This document shows positions 26,708-39,692 of a stretch of 64,000 nucleotides of DNA, piece by piece. Below the pieces are notes generated by a model that ran no database searches, had not been told where the DNA came from, and saw only the letters and a program-made list of their open reading frames with translations. The position numbers were made by a program, and so were the translations under genes. The DNA comes from Erythrocercus mccallii (lineage: Eukaryota; Chordata; Aves; Passeriformes; Dicruridae): NCBI GenBank assembly GCA_013397435.1, contig VZRG01002027.1, positions 62,001 to 126,000 of the forward strand, read 5' to 3'. Every line of letters starts with the position of its first letter. Position 1 is the stretch's first letter.

Positions 26708-27559
26708 ACAGGAGTGCTGCAAATCATGTTTGCCGAATGCACAGACGGTGGCTTCTGAGAAATCTCAGGCTACTGCAGTGAGGGTGTGCAGGGAAGGACA
26801 GAGGTTTTTACTCAAGGACTTGCACAGCAGAAGGGATGGCTTCTCCTCAAAGAACTCTGTGTTCAATGGGCAGGCTAACAACTCAGCATTATTGTTAAGG
26901 AAGGATGTTAGGTCTATGATGTCTGGTTTCAAACTGAATCCATTCCCTTCTGCAATGCTCCCAGGAACAGATTTGCCCTTTACATTTTATCTTTTTCCCA
27001 TTATATCACAACCTTAGTACATGCAATGGGACCCAGAGTTGTAAATGTAGGAATGTTAAAAGGAAAACACGCTGAATTATGAACAACTACCTCCTTTGTG
27101 ATAGACGAAAGGATTTATTTTGTAGCACAATCTGATGGGACAGAGTACCACCTCACCCTGTGAACAGTCTGAATGCTTCAGAAAGGCAAAACACCACAAT
27201 ATGTTGAGCTAAAGGAGCAGAAATCAGTCCTTAGAAAGGAAAACATTTTCAACACAACTTGCCCCTAATGTCAACATCTTCCATGACTACTGCCTTCTGA
27301 CAGGTGAAATGTTGGCCTGAGAGAACAGGTGGTGGATTTCCCTGTATCTGAACAGTCTAAATGGACCTGATGTTTTAAACCACCGTGCTTTGTTCCAGTA
27401 CAACTAATGCAGTATGCTCAGTGCCACAATTAAAATGGACTCTGTTTCATCACGCACACAAAGACAAACCCACAATATTTCGAGACACTGTGTGCACCTG
27501 TCCAAAGCCAAAGAGAGCATTAACTGATGTTATGATATATTACTTGAACAATAGCCCAA

Positions 27560-28030
27560 TGCCCCTTAATTAGAGGCTGCCTGCTAAGGTACACGCAGCA
27601 GGAGAAGAGTTAAGGTTGCATCTGTAACCTTAAATCTCACCTTACCTGGCTTGTGAGTGCTTAACTGTGCAAGTTTAATGTGTCCTTATCAGAGCATTTT
27701 TATTGAGCCATTATTAACATTGGTTAGATACAATCTAGTGTTTCCCAGATCCCCCTCATCCCCAGCCGTTACCTGAGCCACACAGAACATGAGATTCAAA
27801 GGAAGCATTTAAGTCAACCTCTGCTATCATTCTCCAGACACTCAGTGCTGCTAATTCCTTAGCAGCTCCCTTAAATGGGACTTGAGTTTCAGTTGCTATC
27901 TTGCATGCCTTCGGCCAGGCTGCACACTGAAGGAAATACTCTACTGATAATTAATAAGTTCCCTTGACACTGGCTGCTCATTAATCTATTATTTTAGTCC
28001 TCTAATTACTTTTGTCTGTTCAAGTTAACA
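27560..28030. promoter_or_regulatory. Candidate conserved noncoding element
   Basis: CTTAATTAGAGG, GAGCCATTATTAACATTGG, TGATAATTAATAAG, GCTCATTAATC and CTCTAATTAC occur in a repeat-free block with AT-rich vertebrate-enhancer-like composition. Function is inferred, not shown. Confidence 0.3.
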
Positions 28031-31000
28031 GTCTCCTTCCCTCATCTTCCCTGGGTCTCATGCAGGAGATGCTGCATGGCAAATGTGACTTTTCTTTGTT
28101 CCCAAGTCCCTTAAAGGGTCTGTTCTGTGCATGAACTCCAAGACCTATCCCAGCCTCTTGCAAGGAGTGACTTGCCTCTCCATGGGTATATCACTCAGGT
28201 TATGGTACATGCAGCTCCAGCATCTGAGGTGAAGCTTGCTGAAGAAATAGCTAGGCAATATAAGTTTCCCTGTGTCATCCCCTGGAAAGGTCCCAAGAGC
28301 CACAAGGAATCCTCATCATAGGAGTCAAATGGTTGCAGATCTCCCCACAGGAAATGGGGTCACTTAGAATTTCACAGCAGAAGGACCATCTGCCTATATG
28401 TGTCCTGAGTTCCTTCGGTCACAGCAGCTTCTCCCCTGTAGTGGGTTTGGCTGAGATGAAGTTTATTTCTCCCACAGCAGACCTCAGAGTGCTGTGCTTT
28501 GCACTGGGAGATAGAAAGGTGTTGATAACACACTGGTATCTTGTACTGCTGAGGGGTGCTGGCACAGCATCAAGGCTGTCTCAACAACGTCTCCCCCTCC
28601 CCAGCTGGCTGAGGATGAGTGGGATCTTGGAAGGGGACATAGCCAGGACATCTGACCCAAAGGACCAAAGGAATATTCCATACCATTAGGCATTTGCCTA
28701 GCAATAAAAGCCAAGAGAAAGAGGTGGGGGCATTCATTACTAAGATGTTTGTCTTTTGAAGAAACTGCTATGTGTACTAAAGCCCAGCTTCCTGAGAAGT
28801 GGCTGAAGATTGCCTGCTGGTGACAATTAGAGAGTAAAAATAAATATTTTGTTTTCCTTTGCTTCTGTAAGTGGCCTTTGCTTTTGCTTTCTCAAACTGT
28901 TTTTACCTTGACCCACGAATTTTTTCCATCTTATTTTCTCCCCGTGCCCCATCCTGCTGAGGGGGTAGAGGAATAGAGCGGCTTGGTGGACATCTGGCAT
29001 GCAGCCAAGGTCAATCCACCACATACTCAAAGCCCAACACTCAGCACAAATTAACTTTAAGTCCCTTGGGCAGAAGGGGAGACAGAAACAGGATCCAATT
29101 ATTTATTTGCTTGGAAGATGCCCAAGTACAGCAGAGATAAATGCAGTAGATAAAAGCTAGCATGTCAGAGCGAGGCTAGAGTTGAAGAATTTGGAGTCTG
29201 ACCTGAGCTTCTGCAGTTTTGGGAACTTGTAAAATTTTGTCTCTTATCATGATTGACTCTAAAAATACTAAATCTTTGTCCCTGTCATGCAGCTGTAGTT
29301 TAGCATGTACAGCCAGGGTATTGACAGGTGTACAGAACGATGGCAGGTACTCTGCTCTTACTTTTCATGCTTACTGCTATGTTTCACAATTCTTCCTTAA
29401 AGGAAATGCAAGCCTTTGAGCTTGGTGGATAAGGCAGGTAAACATCAAAAAGCTTACTTGTGCAGCAAACTGCATGGTCAGACACCAGCATGGTGAACAC
29501 ACAAATAAACACGCAGCCAAGTGCTCACAAATAATGCATGCAGCAGTGTGCACCTGCATACTCATGCAGCTTTTACAAATCTACAGGCTGCACAGCAGGT
29601 AAGGAGGGTGTCAGTGACATATGGTGACCATTACAGTGCTTGTAATTAGGATGGTCCTGCCAGCAGTTTCCAGCCAGGCACATGCAACAGGGCAGTGACC
29701 CACAAGCAACATTATGAAGAGCCTAAGTAGTCCCTGGGAGATTGCATTGCTCTTCCCTTTACCTTCCCCAGACTACAGCTATCTCACCTCCCACTGGTGC
29801 CTCTCCTGGGATACAAGCCCGGACAAGGGGTGGGCTCTTTGAATGTGCTATACAGTGCCATAGATATGGTCCTGTCCTCATTCCATCATCCTTCCAATAT
29901 GCCACTGCCCTCAGTCAATACAACTGAAATCTCCCATGATCAGTGCCTTTTCCAGACCATCAATACCTGCATTACACTTTTCTACGTTGCAGTTTGCACT
30001 GATCCTTTGGCAGGATATGCTTATCTTTGCAATGGCTCAAGTCACTCCAAACAGGGTGTGAAATTCAAAGGCTGCATCAGAGGACAGCTCTTGCTTCCCT
30101 GGATGGGCCTGCACTCCCCATCCCTTCCCAGCCCCTTTGCATTGCTCCTCTGCCGCAGTAACACTGCGGTGGGCACTCACTGGCAGTTTATGAGAAAGGA
30201 TGATTTGTTCTGCCAATGCATGAAAAAATATAGAGTGCATCAGAAGAGTCATATTTATCAGGTGCTGTTCCGAAAGAAAAGAGTATCTGAAGAAGAAATA
30301 AGAACAATGCTTTTGTACATGCACCTCCTAAGAAAAAAATAACCCCCTGAATCATGTTTCCAGTCTCTCATGCTTTTCTTCAGACAGGAAAGGGAGGGAT
30401 GTTCTGAAGACATATTTCTGAAAGGCTCAGAAAGGAGGCTGACGAAGCAAACAGAGCCCAAGTGTTCACAACGCCAGGGTCTGTCACAGCCTGGCGCTAC
30501 CAAAATAGCTCAGTGCCTTCAGCGGGGAGAGTCCCACTTCCACTACGACTGTATTCAGGCCTGGGAGAAAAGCTCCACACTCCAGGAGGCTGAGTGACAT
30601 CTGACCTTGCTGAAGCAGTTTCAGGATGTCTTGCTCCTAAAGCTGGCTTCCTCTTTGCCCTATATTATCTACACATACAGGAGACTCTTGCAAATAATCT
30701 TCTCCCTCCACCCCTCTCTTCTCCCTCTCAGGATTTTACAGCTATCTCCAGATATATAAACAGCTTCATGATTGGGATTGGTGTGGGGGTGGATACAAAG
30801 GCAAGAGACAGTAGGATAATTGTGCAAGAGATGCTTGAAGGGGTGAAGGCTTTGGGGCTGTACAGAAAACTCCCTCCAGACATCCTGTTCTGGCAGGACC
30901 CATGTGCTGCAGTAGATGCTGTCATCCATGCTCACTGGGGTCGTGAGATGAGACAGTAGGTCTGGCTCCAGTGCAGAATACATCAGGCACTGAAGTCAGT

Positions 31001-31751
31001 ACAGCCACTGAGATGGCTGTTGTCACATAACAGCATAATAACAAAATGGTAGTCTCTCTCTTTAAATGAAAAAAAATATGCACGGACCAAACATAAGCTA
31101 CTACCTTAACTTTCCTTTTTTATTAGTGTGTCTCTCTCCTACTGTGAAGAGAGAATGAGAAATATGCCTGCCTTAAGTGAAACTACTTATAGATTACAGC
31201 TACAAGGGAAAAAAAATGCAGCCTCCCATATTTTTCTTCAGAAGGCTAGCTTTCTTAAGGATATTTGAATTCAAACTATTCAATTTAACATGCCTTGTTT
31301 TTTTTCTCTCTTTAACTCACAATCAACCTCTCTGTATCTTTACAAGCACATTTAAATTTTCAGATGCCAACCACAGGTGCAAACACAGAGCTATCAATGG
31401 GGAATATGGCCTCCAGATGTCAGGGGGAATGGGACCCAGTCCTAAAATATCCACCCTTTACTCTGGTGAATCCAGGGAAGCTCTGTCACCAAACCAGCAG
31501 CTCCAAGCACAAAGGACCCAAATCAGACTTGTGAGTTCAGATCACTAGAGGGAGACACAGCAACACACACATCCACACCTTATCAGTGTCCTGCACTCAG
31601 TAACCTTCACTTCAGACACTCTGTTTTACTGTAGTTGACTACCTGAGTACTGAATGGTGTGTTTGGAGAACAAGGAAGGCTGGTAGGGAAGGCAAGCCAG
31701 ATGGACTGCATCTACCATTCTCAGCAGGGCAGGCCTGGCAGACCTCTCCTC

Positions 31752-31775
31752 TTTTTGTCCTAGTCAGGACAAAAA
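31752..31775. repeat. 10-bp inverted repeat, 4-nt loop
   Basis: TTTTTGTCCT and AGGACAAAAA surround AGTC. Because half of each arm is a homopolymer, chance is a reasonable explanation. Confidence 0.7.
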
Positions 31776-34700
31776 AAGTCCCTTAATTTCAATGGGTCTG
31801 TGGAATGGGTAGGAAGGATGGAGAACTGGAAAATTCATTAAGCTGCTGTTGCCATCCTGCTCGTGAAAGCACATGGCAATTCCTTTTCCTGTCATCATTA
31901 GTCATGGGAGATTTCGAATACTCATCTTCTAGGGTGCTCAGTTTTCACTCCCACATCTAGCCTTTTGGGATCCTTCAAGAATGGCTCATGGAGGTAGGAG
32001 AGGGAAAGCAGCTAGATACTCCTGGCTGCCTCAGCTAAGCAGGAGTGACCCCACTGAGGATAACTAAGCTTGAGGGTAGAGGCACAGCACTGCAAAGACA
32101 GTAATATTACAGCATGCAGTTAACTAGGAAAATGCTGCTTTTCTGTAGGTGGAGGAAAGTTTTCATATGGGCACAATCCAGCTCAGCCTTTAAAATGCCA
32201 TGGAAAAGACTTTAACAGCATGACTGACTAGAACTGGGAGAAGATAAAACGGAGGCAACTCTACGAGACTCCAACTTGCTGCAAAGAGCAACATTTTTAT
32301 GTGGCAGAAAGGCAACTAACTTGGTACAAATACTGCCAGGAGTGGAGCAGACAAGCACTGACCAGAAGACTCCACATGTTCCCCTCCAACTGCTGCTGAA
32401 GGCAGCTGGGTAAATTTCCTCCTCACAGCAGCTTTATTTGTCTGTTTCCTCAGAAATGCCAAAGTACTCATGAGGCCTTGGTCTCCCTCTCTGCCCTGGG
32501 ACAGTAGAGAGAAATCAAAGCTGTTAAAAAAAATGAATGTTTCATGCATAAACAGTGTTTGTACTGAAAGAGCATCACAGCCCACAGCAACCAAATGAGG
32601 AATTAGTGCAAGATAATTACAGGAGGAAGGATACCTGTGCAGCGCATGTGTTGTCAGGCACAGAAGGAAGAAGGTAAAGTGTGCTGGGGAGAAAGCACCA
32701 TCACAGTTTAAGTTTGTTATAGGTGAGGAAGGAAGCAATGGGGATCTAGCTTGTGGGCCCTAAGAAAAACAGACCTCTAAAATACAAGAAATGTGGAGCA
32801 AGTGTTTGTGGGAAGCAAGCAGAGGTTGAAACAACTTTGGATGCCTTCTGGAGAAGACCTGAAAAAGTTGAAAGTTTGGCTTGTTTCCCAGGCTCTTCAT
32901 GAGCCAGCATCTTCTTCCCTTTTTTTTTTTTTCCCTACATATTGGATAAGATGAAGACTAGATCAAGAGAAAAAGATATCTCAGGAAGTGTGCTAAAACA
33001 AACTGAGAGTGCATAAGAGGCAAAGTGAAAGGTCTCTGTGGAAGATGAGGCCCCATTTTTACCAGAAAGTATTGTGAAGATGAAAGAAGAAAAACAAAAC
33101 AAAAAAAAAATAGGAAAAGGAGACCTGTTAAAAATCATCAGTTGCCTCAGTTGTTTTGTTAAACAAATACCTTGTAAACCTCAAGTTTCCTGAGACAGTT
33201 GCATGGGGAGAAATAAGAAAGAAATAAGAAAAGCTGTTGTGAAATAAGAGGAGCTGGCACAATAATGCCACAAAACCCCCACCAAGTCCAAACAAAAAAC
33301 CCCACCCCATGCCTCCCAAAACAAGGCTACCTTTCTCTACAACTGTTTTACTAAGGTTTAAGGAGAGCAGCAGAAAGACAGGCTAAATCCAAATGCTTTA
33401 GACAACCAGAAAATCTGCTTCCCATTGCTACCTACTGACCACAGGGCTGACTTGCGGTGACTCTGGCTGAGGGTTTTCTGCTTGATACTTTCTTTGGGCA
33501 TAAACTAAGTTTCCCTGTGCAACACAAAGTGAAGCAACAAGGCTTTGGACATAGGCAGCAATGAGAAGCAAGCAAACACAGGACACCATGATCAAAGTTG
33601 TCTATTGTGACCAATATGGCCTCCTTAACTCATGCCTTCAGAAATCTTTCTGTCTCTGCTTGCTTGGATGCTCAGCTCTACAAGGAGACTGGCATGCACT
33701 GAAGGAAAATACACAAGTGAGCGGGGGTGTGAGATAATCTGTCTCTTTCACTTTAGGTCTTATCCTGATCTCTGGGCCCCAAAGCATGAAGTTTAACATC
33801 CTTTTCAATATTTTTATTGTGAATAACAAGAATATCCAGATTTGTTCACATTATCCTCAGGAATACACAAGCTGGCTGAGTCTTGCCAAGTTCTCGTCTT
33901 TAAATAACTTTCCATGGCAATGAGTTCTACAGCTGTTTATAAACATATAATATGTATACCATCTCAATTACACAGGGCATGGAGGCACATTTTTGTATTC
34001 TCTATCCTTCCTAAACTTCCCAAGCTACGGTAAATTCCCTAAGACTCAATGTGAATTTCTAGCATCCTCTAGGGAAAATCAGACTGGCATATTTGACAAG
34101 CCTTCTCATCTCCTTTCATTTTATGCTATGACATGAAACTTGGGTGTTGCAATCAATAGTTATCTGCTTTGCACTAGACTGGTTCTTATGCTGTGATTAC
34201 CACTGTAATAACTAAGCTCTTTTTCTGAGCCAAAGTGGGTTTCTTTAGACTGTCAGCTGGAATTCGGAAGAATCCAGAGTGTTTTCTTCTCCATGAAGTG
34301 GCCTTGCTGGGTTGAGGCCAAGGAAGTTGGATCCAGAATGGGATACCTACTGGCTTTATACAGGTTTCATACTCTCTAGCTTCTCTAGGAAAAGGGAATT
34401 GCCTGTTCCTCAGCTGCTTATGCATAACCAATAAAGGACTCAATCCCTCAACTTTGGTCAATATAGCTCTGTTTCCCTGTCACCAGCTCTCAGGCTGCCA
34501 TCAGCACAGGTACTAAAGGCACTCTCCACAGCACCCATGAGTAAGGCCCTTGGGAAGGTTTCAATCACTGATGCTTTGTGGCAAAGAAGCAGAAACAGGA
34601 ATGGTATTGCTCTTGTGAGCTCAAGTATAAGCTTCTCAGCACAGGAGATGGCTTTTTCTTCTGCATTTGCCTGCCCATGCACAGCAAAAGGATTGGCAGC

Positions 34701-35274
34701 AAGATCTCTGGTAATCCAAAGACCTTGTAACAACTGTACATGTTCATATTGCTGCAAACCTGAGTCACAAGAGACCACTCTTTAGGGCTTCCCTTGAGAG
34801 TTTATTGGTAAGAATATAAAGGTAGATTAATTTTTCTTCTTCCCAGAAAGCTCTTTTTCAGTCAACTAGGCACCTAGCTTGGCTCTGAATAAGACAGAGA
34901 TGAGGAATGATAAATCATACTCTGGACTGTGATCTCAGCAGCTTACAGGTAGGGAGAAGACACATTAGCCTGAATAAACATAAGTCAGAGATGTGAAGTA
35001 AGGTTAAGATGGGCTTGAAAGCAGGCATTGGCTACCATTTCTGAACTATTTTACTGGAGTCTTTTCTTGGTTGTGTTATTTGTTATCCTGGTGCAAGGTA
35101 CAGGGAAAACAGAGCTCCTTCTAACATAACTACCCACAGATGGGTAGGCTGCCTGTGGTACCCCTCACAGACATATCAGTGTGATAAGTGATAAATGGTC
35201 CTGTGTCAGGACCTTGTCCAGGATGTGATGCAGCTACAGCATATTTGAGGTTATTGCATTCAGTGACAAAGAAT

Positions 35275-35757
35275 AATCACAGAATCAGTAGGTTGGAAGA
35301 AACCTTCAAGATCATCAAGTCCAAACCATGCCCTAACATGTCAGCTAAACCATGGCACCCAGTGCCACATCCAGTCTTTTTTTAAATACATCCAGGGATG
35401 GTTACTCCACCATCTCCCCGGGCAGACCATTCCAGTACTTTATCACTCTTTCAGTAAAAAACTTTTTCCTAACATCCAACCTGTATTTCCCTTGACGCAG
35501 CCTGAGATGGTGTCCTTTTGTTCTGTCAGTTGCTGGAGAAAGAGACCAACCCCCCCCGTCCCCCCCCAACCACAACCACCCTTCAGGAAGTCTCCTCTGA
35601 GTCTCCTTTTCTCCAGGCTAAACACCCCCAGCTCCCTCAGCCATTCCTCACAGGGTTCATATTCCAAGCCCCTCACCAGCCTTGTTGCCTCCTCTGGATG
35701 CGCTCAAGCATCTCAATGTCCTTCCTAAACTGAGGGGCCCAGAACTGGACACATACC
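35275..35757 (-). mobile_element. CR1 LINE, 5'-truncated, inverted
   Basis: The low-coordinate end carries AATCACAGAATCAGTAGG and TTGGAAGAAACC, the reverse complement of a CR1 3' end. On the minus strand the interior translates to WLRELGVFSLEKRRLRGDF, the conserved C-terminal peptide of CR1 ORF2. A C-rich expansion interrupts it near 35549-35580. It is relatively young compared with the 2.5-kb and 56.6-kb copies. Confidence 0.95.
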
Positions 35758-37810
35758 TTTGTGGGGCATGGATTAGGCAGGTTAAGAGCTAATATTAAGG
35801 AGAATAAAACAACAGGGTACCAGCCACTCTTGGTACAAAGAATCTGGGTTTTGTTCCTTTCAAGAGATGAGACTACAGAGTGTTCCCTAGTGAAGTATTC
35901 CTAATGCTGACAACTGCTAATTCATGCACACTGCATAGGACATCATCAATACTTACCCTTACTCTAACTGAACAAATCACAATTTCCTGACAAATCCAGC
36001 CCAGATCCTCAGTTTTACGGTCTTTGCCATGGCTTACCACCACAAACCAGGGTGGCAAAAGTCATCGGGTATGGCAGGCTTAACATGCCTGCAGCTGTGT
36101 CCTGAATCACAGGAAAGGGATCAGACTGTGTGCAGGGAGGAATGTGCTGGCCTGCTGCTGGAAGCTGCAGGTCAGTGATCCCAGACAAGAGCTCTGCTGG
36201 CTAGAGGAGAAGAGCTAATGAAGCTGTTTGTGCTCCCAGACAGTGCCTGTTAAATTATCCACAACTACTCAGACCAGGTTGCTGATGTCCTATGGAACAA
36301 TGGCCTGTCAGGTGAAAAAGAAAAGGATCTGGGTGACTTTCTCCACCTGCTCTCCCAAAATACAATCTGCCAATCATCTGAAGAGGAATATAAGAGGAGA
36401 GGAAGGACTTGCTTCATTCCAAGGAATGTCTTTCCTGCTTTCATCAAATTAAAGCTGATCTGTATTATCATTTGCCATTTAATTATTGAAGTATTTTTCC
36501 CCTTACCTGCCTTCCTCCCACGTGTCAGTGCTACAGTCATCAACCTCAATTCCACTTTAGCTTTCTCACAGGGTTAGGAGAATTTTTTTTTTTTCCCCTT
36601 GGGCTGTTTGAGGGCATCGGGACTTATAGTTGAAGTGAGAAAAATGTCTGGTTCAACTGCTCACTGAAGAACCAGAACAGGAAGCAACATAGCAGTTTAT
36701 AAATCAAATTTTTTAACTTCCCAGATAGGCAAATAAGTAAGCTATGATTACAGCATTTAAATGAACTATCACATGCATCCCTACCTTCTCTGCCTAAGTA
36801 CCAACACTGCCTTCCATTTGCATTTGTATCTTTCACTTCCCAGCCAACAAGAATTCTATAATTTCTGTGGTCCTAACTCAGATAATTAGCCAACAAACCC
36901 TATTGATAAAGTCAATGAATGAAGGAAACAGCAGAGAAAGTTGATAATGAACTCCTTGAGAAGAGTGTACAAAGAAGAAGTACCCAATGTGCTCTCTGCC
37001 CTCGATATGGGTTTAATTTCACTACCTGTTCATTCAAAACCTCCCACACAAGCTCAATAACACTCCTTCTTCCAGTTCTGCAGTCACAGGTTTAACCATG
37101 GAAAAAACTGAAGGAGAGAAATATATTTTAGAAACCTTTACAATGATCTAAAATAGCTTTTTGATGCATAGCAGATGTCTTCAAAACTCGCATAAATGGA
37201 GCCAAAATGCCTTGCAGTTCTGGAAAAGGGCGATTCCAAGATAAGACACGTTTCCAACCGCAGCAGCTCTGGAAGGGATTTGGAATTTATATTAATTGTC
37301 AACCTCAAGGAAAACATTTAAAAGAAACCCTTCTGCCTCCCATTTTGAGACAAGTGTCTTTCTGGGCTTTATGCTGCTCAAAGACCTGATGTCTGCCTGA
37401 GAGCAGTTCCTCTGTGTCTGTAAAAGACAGCAGATGGGTTCAGATGGGGAAAAAGAAAAAACCACAATCAGTGACACATGGAGGTGACAGACTGAGGAAT
37501 GCCTGCCCTTCATCATAACCTCTAGTTTGTTATGAAGGAGGTGCTTGGCAGGCTTCACTGTAGGGAGGAGGACTGAGGAGGGATTGGAAAGGAGTCAGTG
37601 AGATGGTGCTGAGGGATGCTAACAAGGCAACACCTCTGAGACACACAGCAAGGGAGAAAAAATGTAAAGGGACATGCTGGAAAACTGAACAACAGAGCCA
37701 AGAAAACTGTCCTCACGGTCAAAGTAGGGCTGGGATTCTTCAGTTCTGTTGCTAATCAGAGGGGATAGCCAGAGCCAGGATTTGTTCCATGGAGACTTTT
37801 GTAAAAAGGC

Positions 37811-37840
37811 AAAAAAAACCAAAACAAAAAACCAAAAAAA
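37811..37840. repeat. A/C low-complexity tract
   Basis: A-runs broken by CC and C, about 30 bp. Confidence 0.85.
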
Positions 37841-39526
37841 TCTGTGTCTGATACAATGAAGTAGGTGGTATAAATAAAAGAAAACTCCCACAAAGATGCA
37901 ACAGGAAAAGTGATGAGTCAGGACAAGAATCTTCTCACTGCTCTGAAGAATGCATCTCATGTGTACCAGGTCTTATATTTCATGAAGATTTAACGCCCTT
38001 AACTCAGTGTTAGGCTGTGCTCACAGAAGAGCTAGGGAGTATTTTTAGTTGGAAGGAAGAGTTAGAGAACTGAAAGACTGATGCAGCAGTAATATGGAAG
38101 ATTTGATATGAAGTAAACCTTAAGAACAGAAATACCAGATCTAGAAAATTCTATATACATAAATTCTATTCTCCTATGAATGCAAATGGCACAGTCATAT
38201 TTAATTCTGAAAAAAAAACAGAAGAGAAAAGTCAGGTAGTGATGATAATACCAGAGAGGAGTAGTGTTCCCCTAATCAGCTCTGCTCTCACCTCTTTCTG
38301 GGAGGCTTTCCCCAACCTTTTTCTCTTGGCATTGCAAGAAATGGGCCAGAAATACAAACTGCATATCTGGCTTTTGTATACATGAAAGCTCAGGAGAACT
38401 TTGGTTTGACTGAAGATACAAGACAGGAAATCTAAGTAATCCCAATCTCAACCACAGACTCCAAACCAGGGGGTTCTGGATGTTGCCCTTAGATCAGCTC
38501 CATTCCAATGTGTCATTCTACCTTTCTCTCTCCAACTTTCTTTCTGCAACACTCTCCACTTTTCTGGCTGCTGAACTGCAGTAGAAAGCTGGACTATCTG
38601 TAGCACATGCAGAATGCTTACTCTCTGCCTACACCAAATCCTCTTTAACCCTTTACATATATGGGAGTACCAGAGAAGATCATTAATATGGGGCTAATCA
38701 ATGCTTTCCCTATGCATTTTATATTAAAGAGTATCTGATAGGAAAAAAAAACAGCTAAAGAGTTTTTCTCTCCTCCAAGGACATGGTATGGAGGGATAGA
38801 AACTTACCTCTTGTTCTCATTCTACTGTTAAATCTTTAGGGGTTGAAGGCTTCCTTGCAATCCAAGCTGCTAACCCCACAGAGTCTGGCTACTGAAAGGA
38901 CATTATCCTCCCAAACTTCCCACATCCTTGAGCAGGGAAGGCACAGTCAGATAGCAGAACAAAGATGGTGAGTTCTCCTTTATTCTGTTACCATCTTGCT
39001 CTTCACTCACCTTGAAGATCAAATGCCTTCCTTCCTCACCTCAGAAGACACAAGACTTCTGGCTGTCTGCCAAAGTGGAGAGCAATATGAAGTAAACTGG
39101 GCCACTGTTTGCCTCTCCCTTTTAAGGTAAATCAGTAGGAAGCAAATCCCATGGTTTTCAGAGAGATGTCTTTTATGCAGTGTCTCAACAGAAAGCCTTT
39201 TCCATCAGCCTAGCGCAAGCAGCATTCCATCTCCACCACTGTGCTGTGCATTACCAGCAGTAGAGACTGGGACAACTAGATGAAGACCTAAGCTAAATAG
39301 AATTACATGTCCAATTCTGCAGAGGATCTATTGAAGTAATTTCATTTGTTCACTTGGAAAACCTGGTTATTGTGCCTGGGAATTCACATCACAAAACAAG
39401 CTTGAAGTACATTTAAGTTTCTTTCCACTTTTCTATAGCTGTAGCTGTATTGCTAGTGAAATTTTCTTTGCTGCTGGAAAAGAAGGAAACTACTCTACAG
39501 TTCACAAATCAAATCCAGTTGGATTT

Positions 39527-39531
39527 CTTAC
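39527..39531 (-). other. LSAMP: Splice donor of the LSAMP exon
   Basis: The minus strand reads ACAG|GTAAG across the exon end, a strong match to the U1 5' splice-site consensus. It fixes the 3' end of the exon at 39532 in phase 1. Confidence 0.9.
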
Positions 39532-39657
39532 CTGTAGGAGTGAGGTGCCTCCAGGTGATGACAGGCTCAGGACGCCCATTTGCCATGCAAACCAGGGTCA
39601 CATTGCTGCCCTCATTCACGGTGATGTCTGAGGAGATATTGGAGATCTTTGGTGGAA
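39532..39657 (-). CDS. LSAMP: LSAMP coding exon (first half of Ig domain 2)
   Basis: This internal exon encodes part of limbic system-associated membrane protein, a GPI-anchored IgLON adhesion molecule of neuronal surfaces. The minus strand reads 2 nt of a Val codon, then 41 codons from PPKISNISSD to TWRHLTPT, then the first G of a Gly codon, so both boundaries are phase 1. Visible hallmarks are NIS and NVT glycosylation sequons, the strand-B Cys in LVCMANG that forms the Ig disulfide, and the strand-C Trp in VITWRH. IgLON genes are known to split Ig2 across two exons, which fits this end point. The paralogues neurotrimin and OPCML differ from my recollection of the family at several positions in this stretch, while LSAMP matches almost completely. 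It is probably the third coding exon; alternative first exons make the numbering uncertain. The reading frame is intact with no stops or shifts. Confidence 0.93.
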
Positions 39658-39692
39658 CTGTGAAGACAAAAGAAAATTTGACCTTGTTAGAA
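39658..39692 (-). other. LSAMP: Splice acceptor and branch point of the LSAMP exon
   Basis: On the minus strand a TTCTAAC branch-point match lies just upstream of the exon, with its adenine near 39687, about 30 nt before the exon. It is followed by a T-rich tract and CTTCACAG. The spacing and order are canonical and fix the 5' end of the exon at 39657. Confidence 0.85.

Larger units (their letters stand above)
1..39531 (-). other. LSAMP: LSAMP intron downstream of the exon (partial)
   Basis: This non-coding stretch follows the exon in transcription direction and runs off the window. I looked for the next IgLON exon (second half of Ig2, with the CKAANE-like strand-F motif) and did not see it. 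Contents are unique intronic sequence with sparse CR1 and MIR-like fragments, short tandem repeats, low-complexity tracts and some TAAT-rich blocks listed separately. Open frames inside it lack any recognisable domain, splice structure or family. Confidence 0.8.

Noticed and set aside
29797..30342. 181-codon plus-strand open frame
   Set aside because: No recognisable family, no splice or poly(A) context, overlapped by other frames of similar length. Chance is sufficient.
35443..35676. Frame containing a clear reverse-transcriptase-like C-terminal peptide
   Set aside because: It is a fragment of a truncated CR1 copy with frame damage, not a gene.
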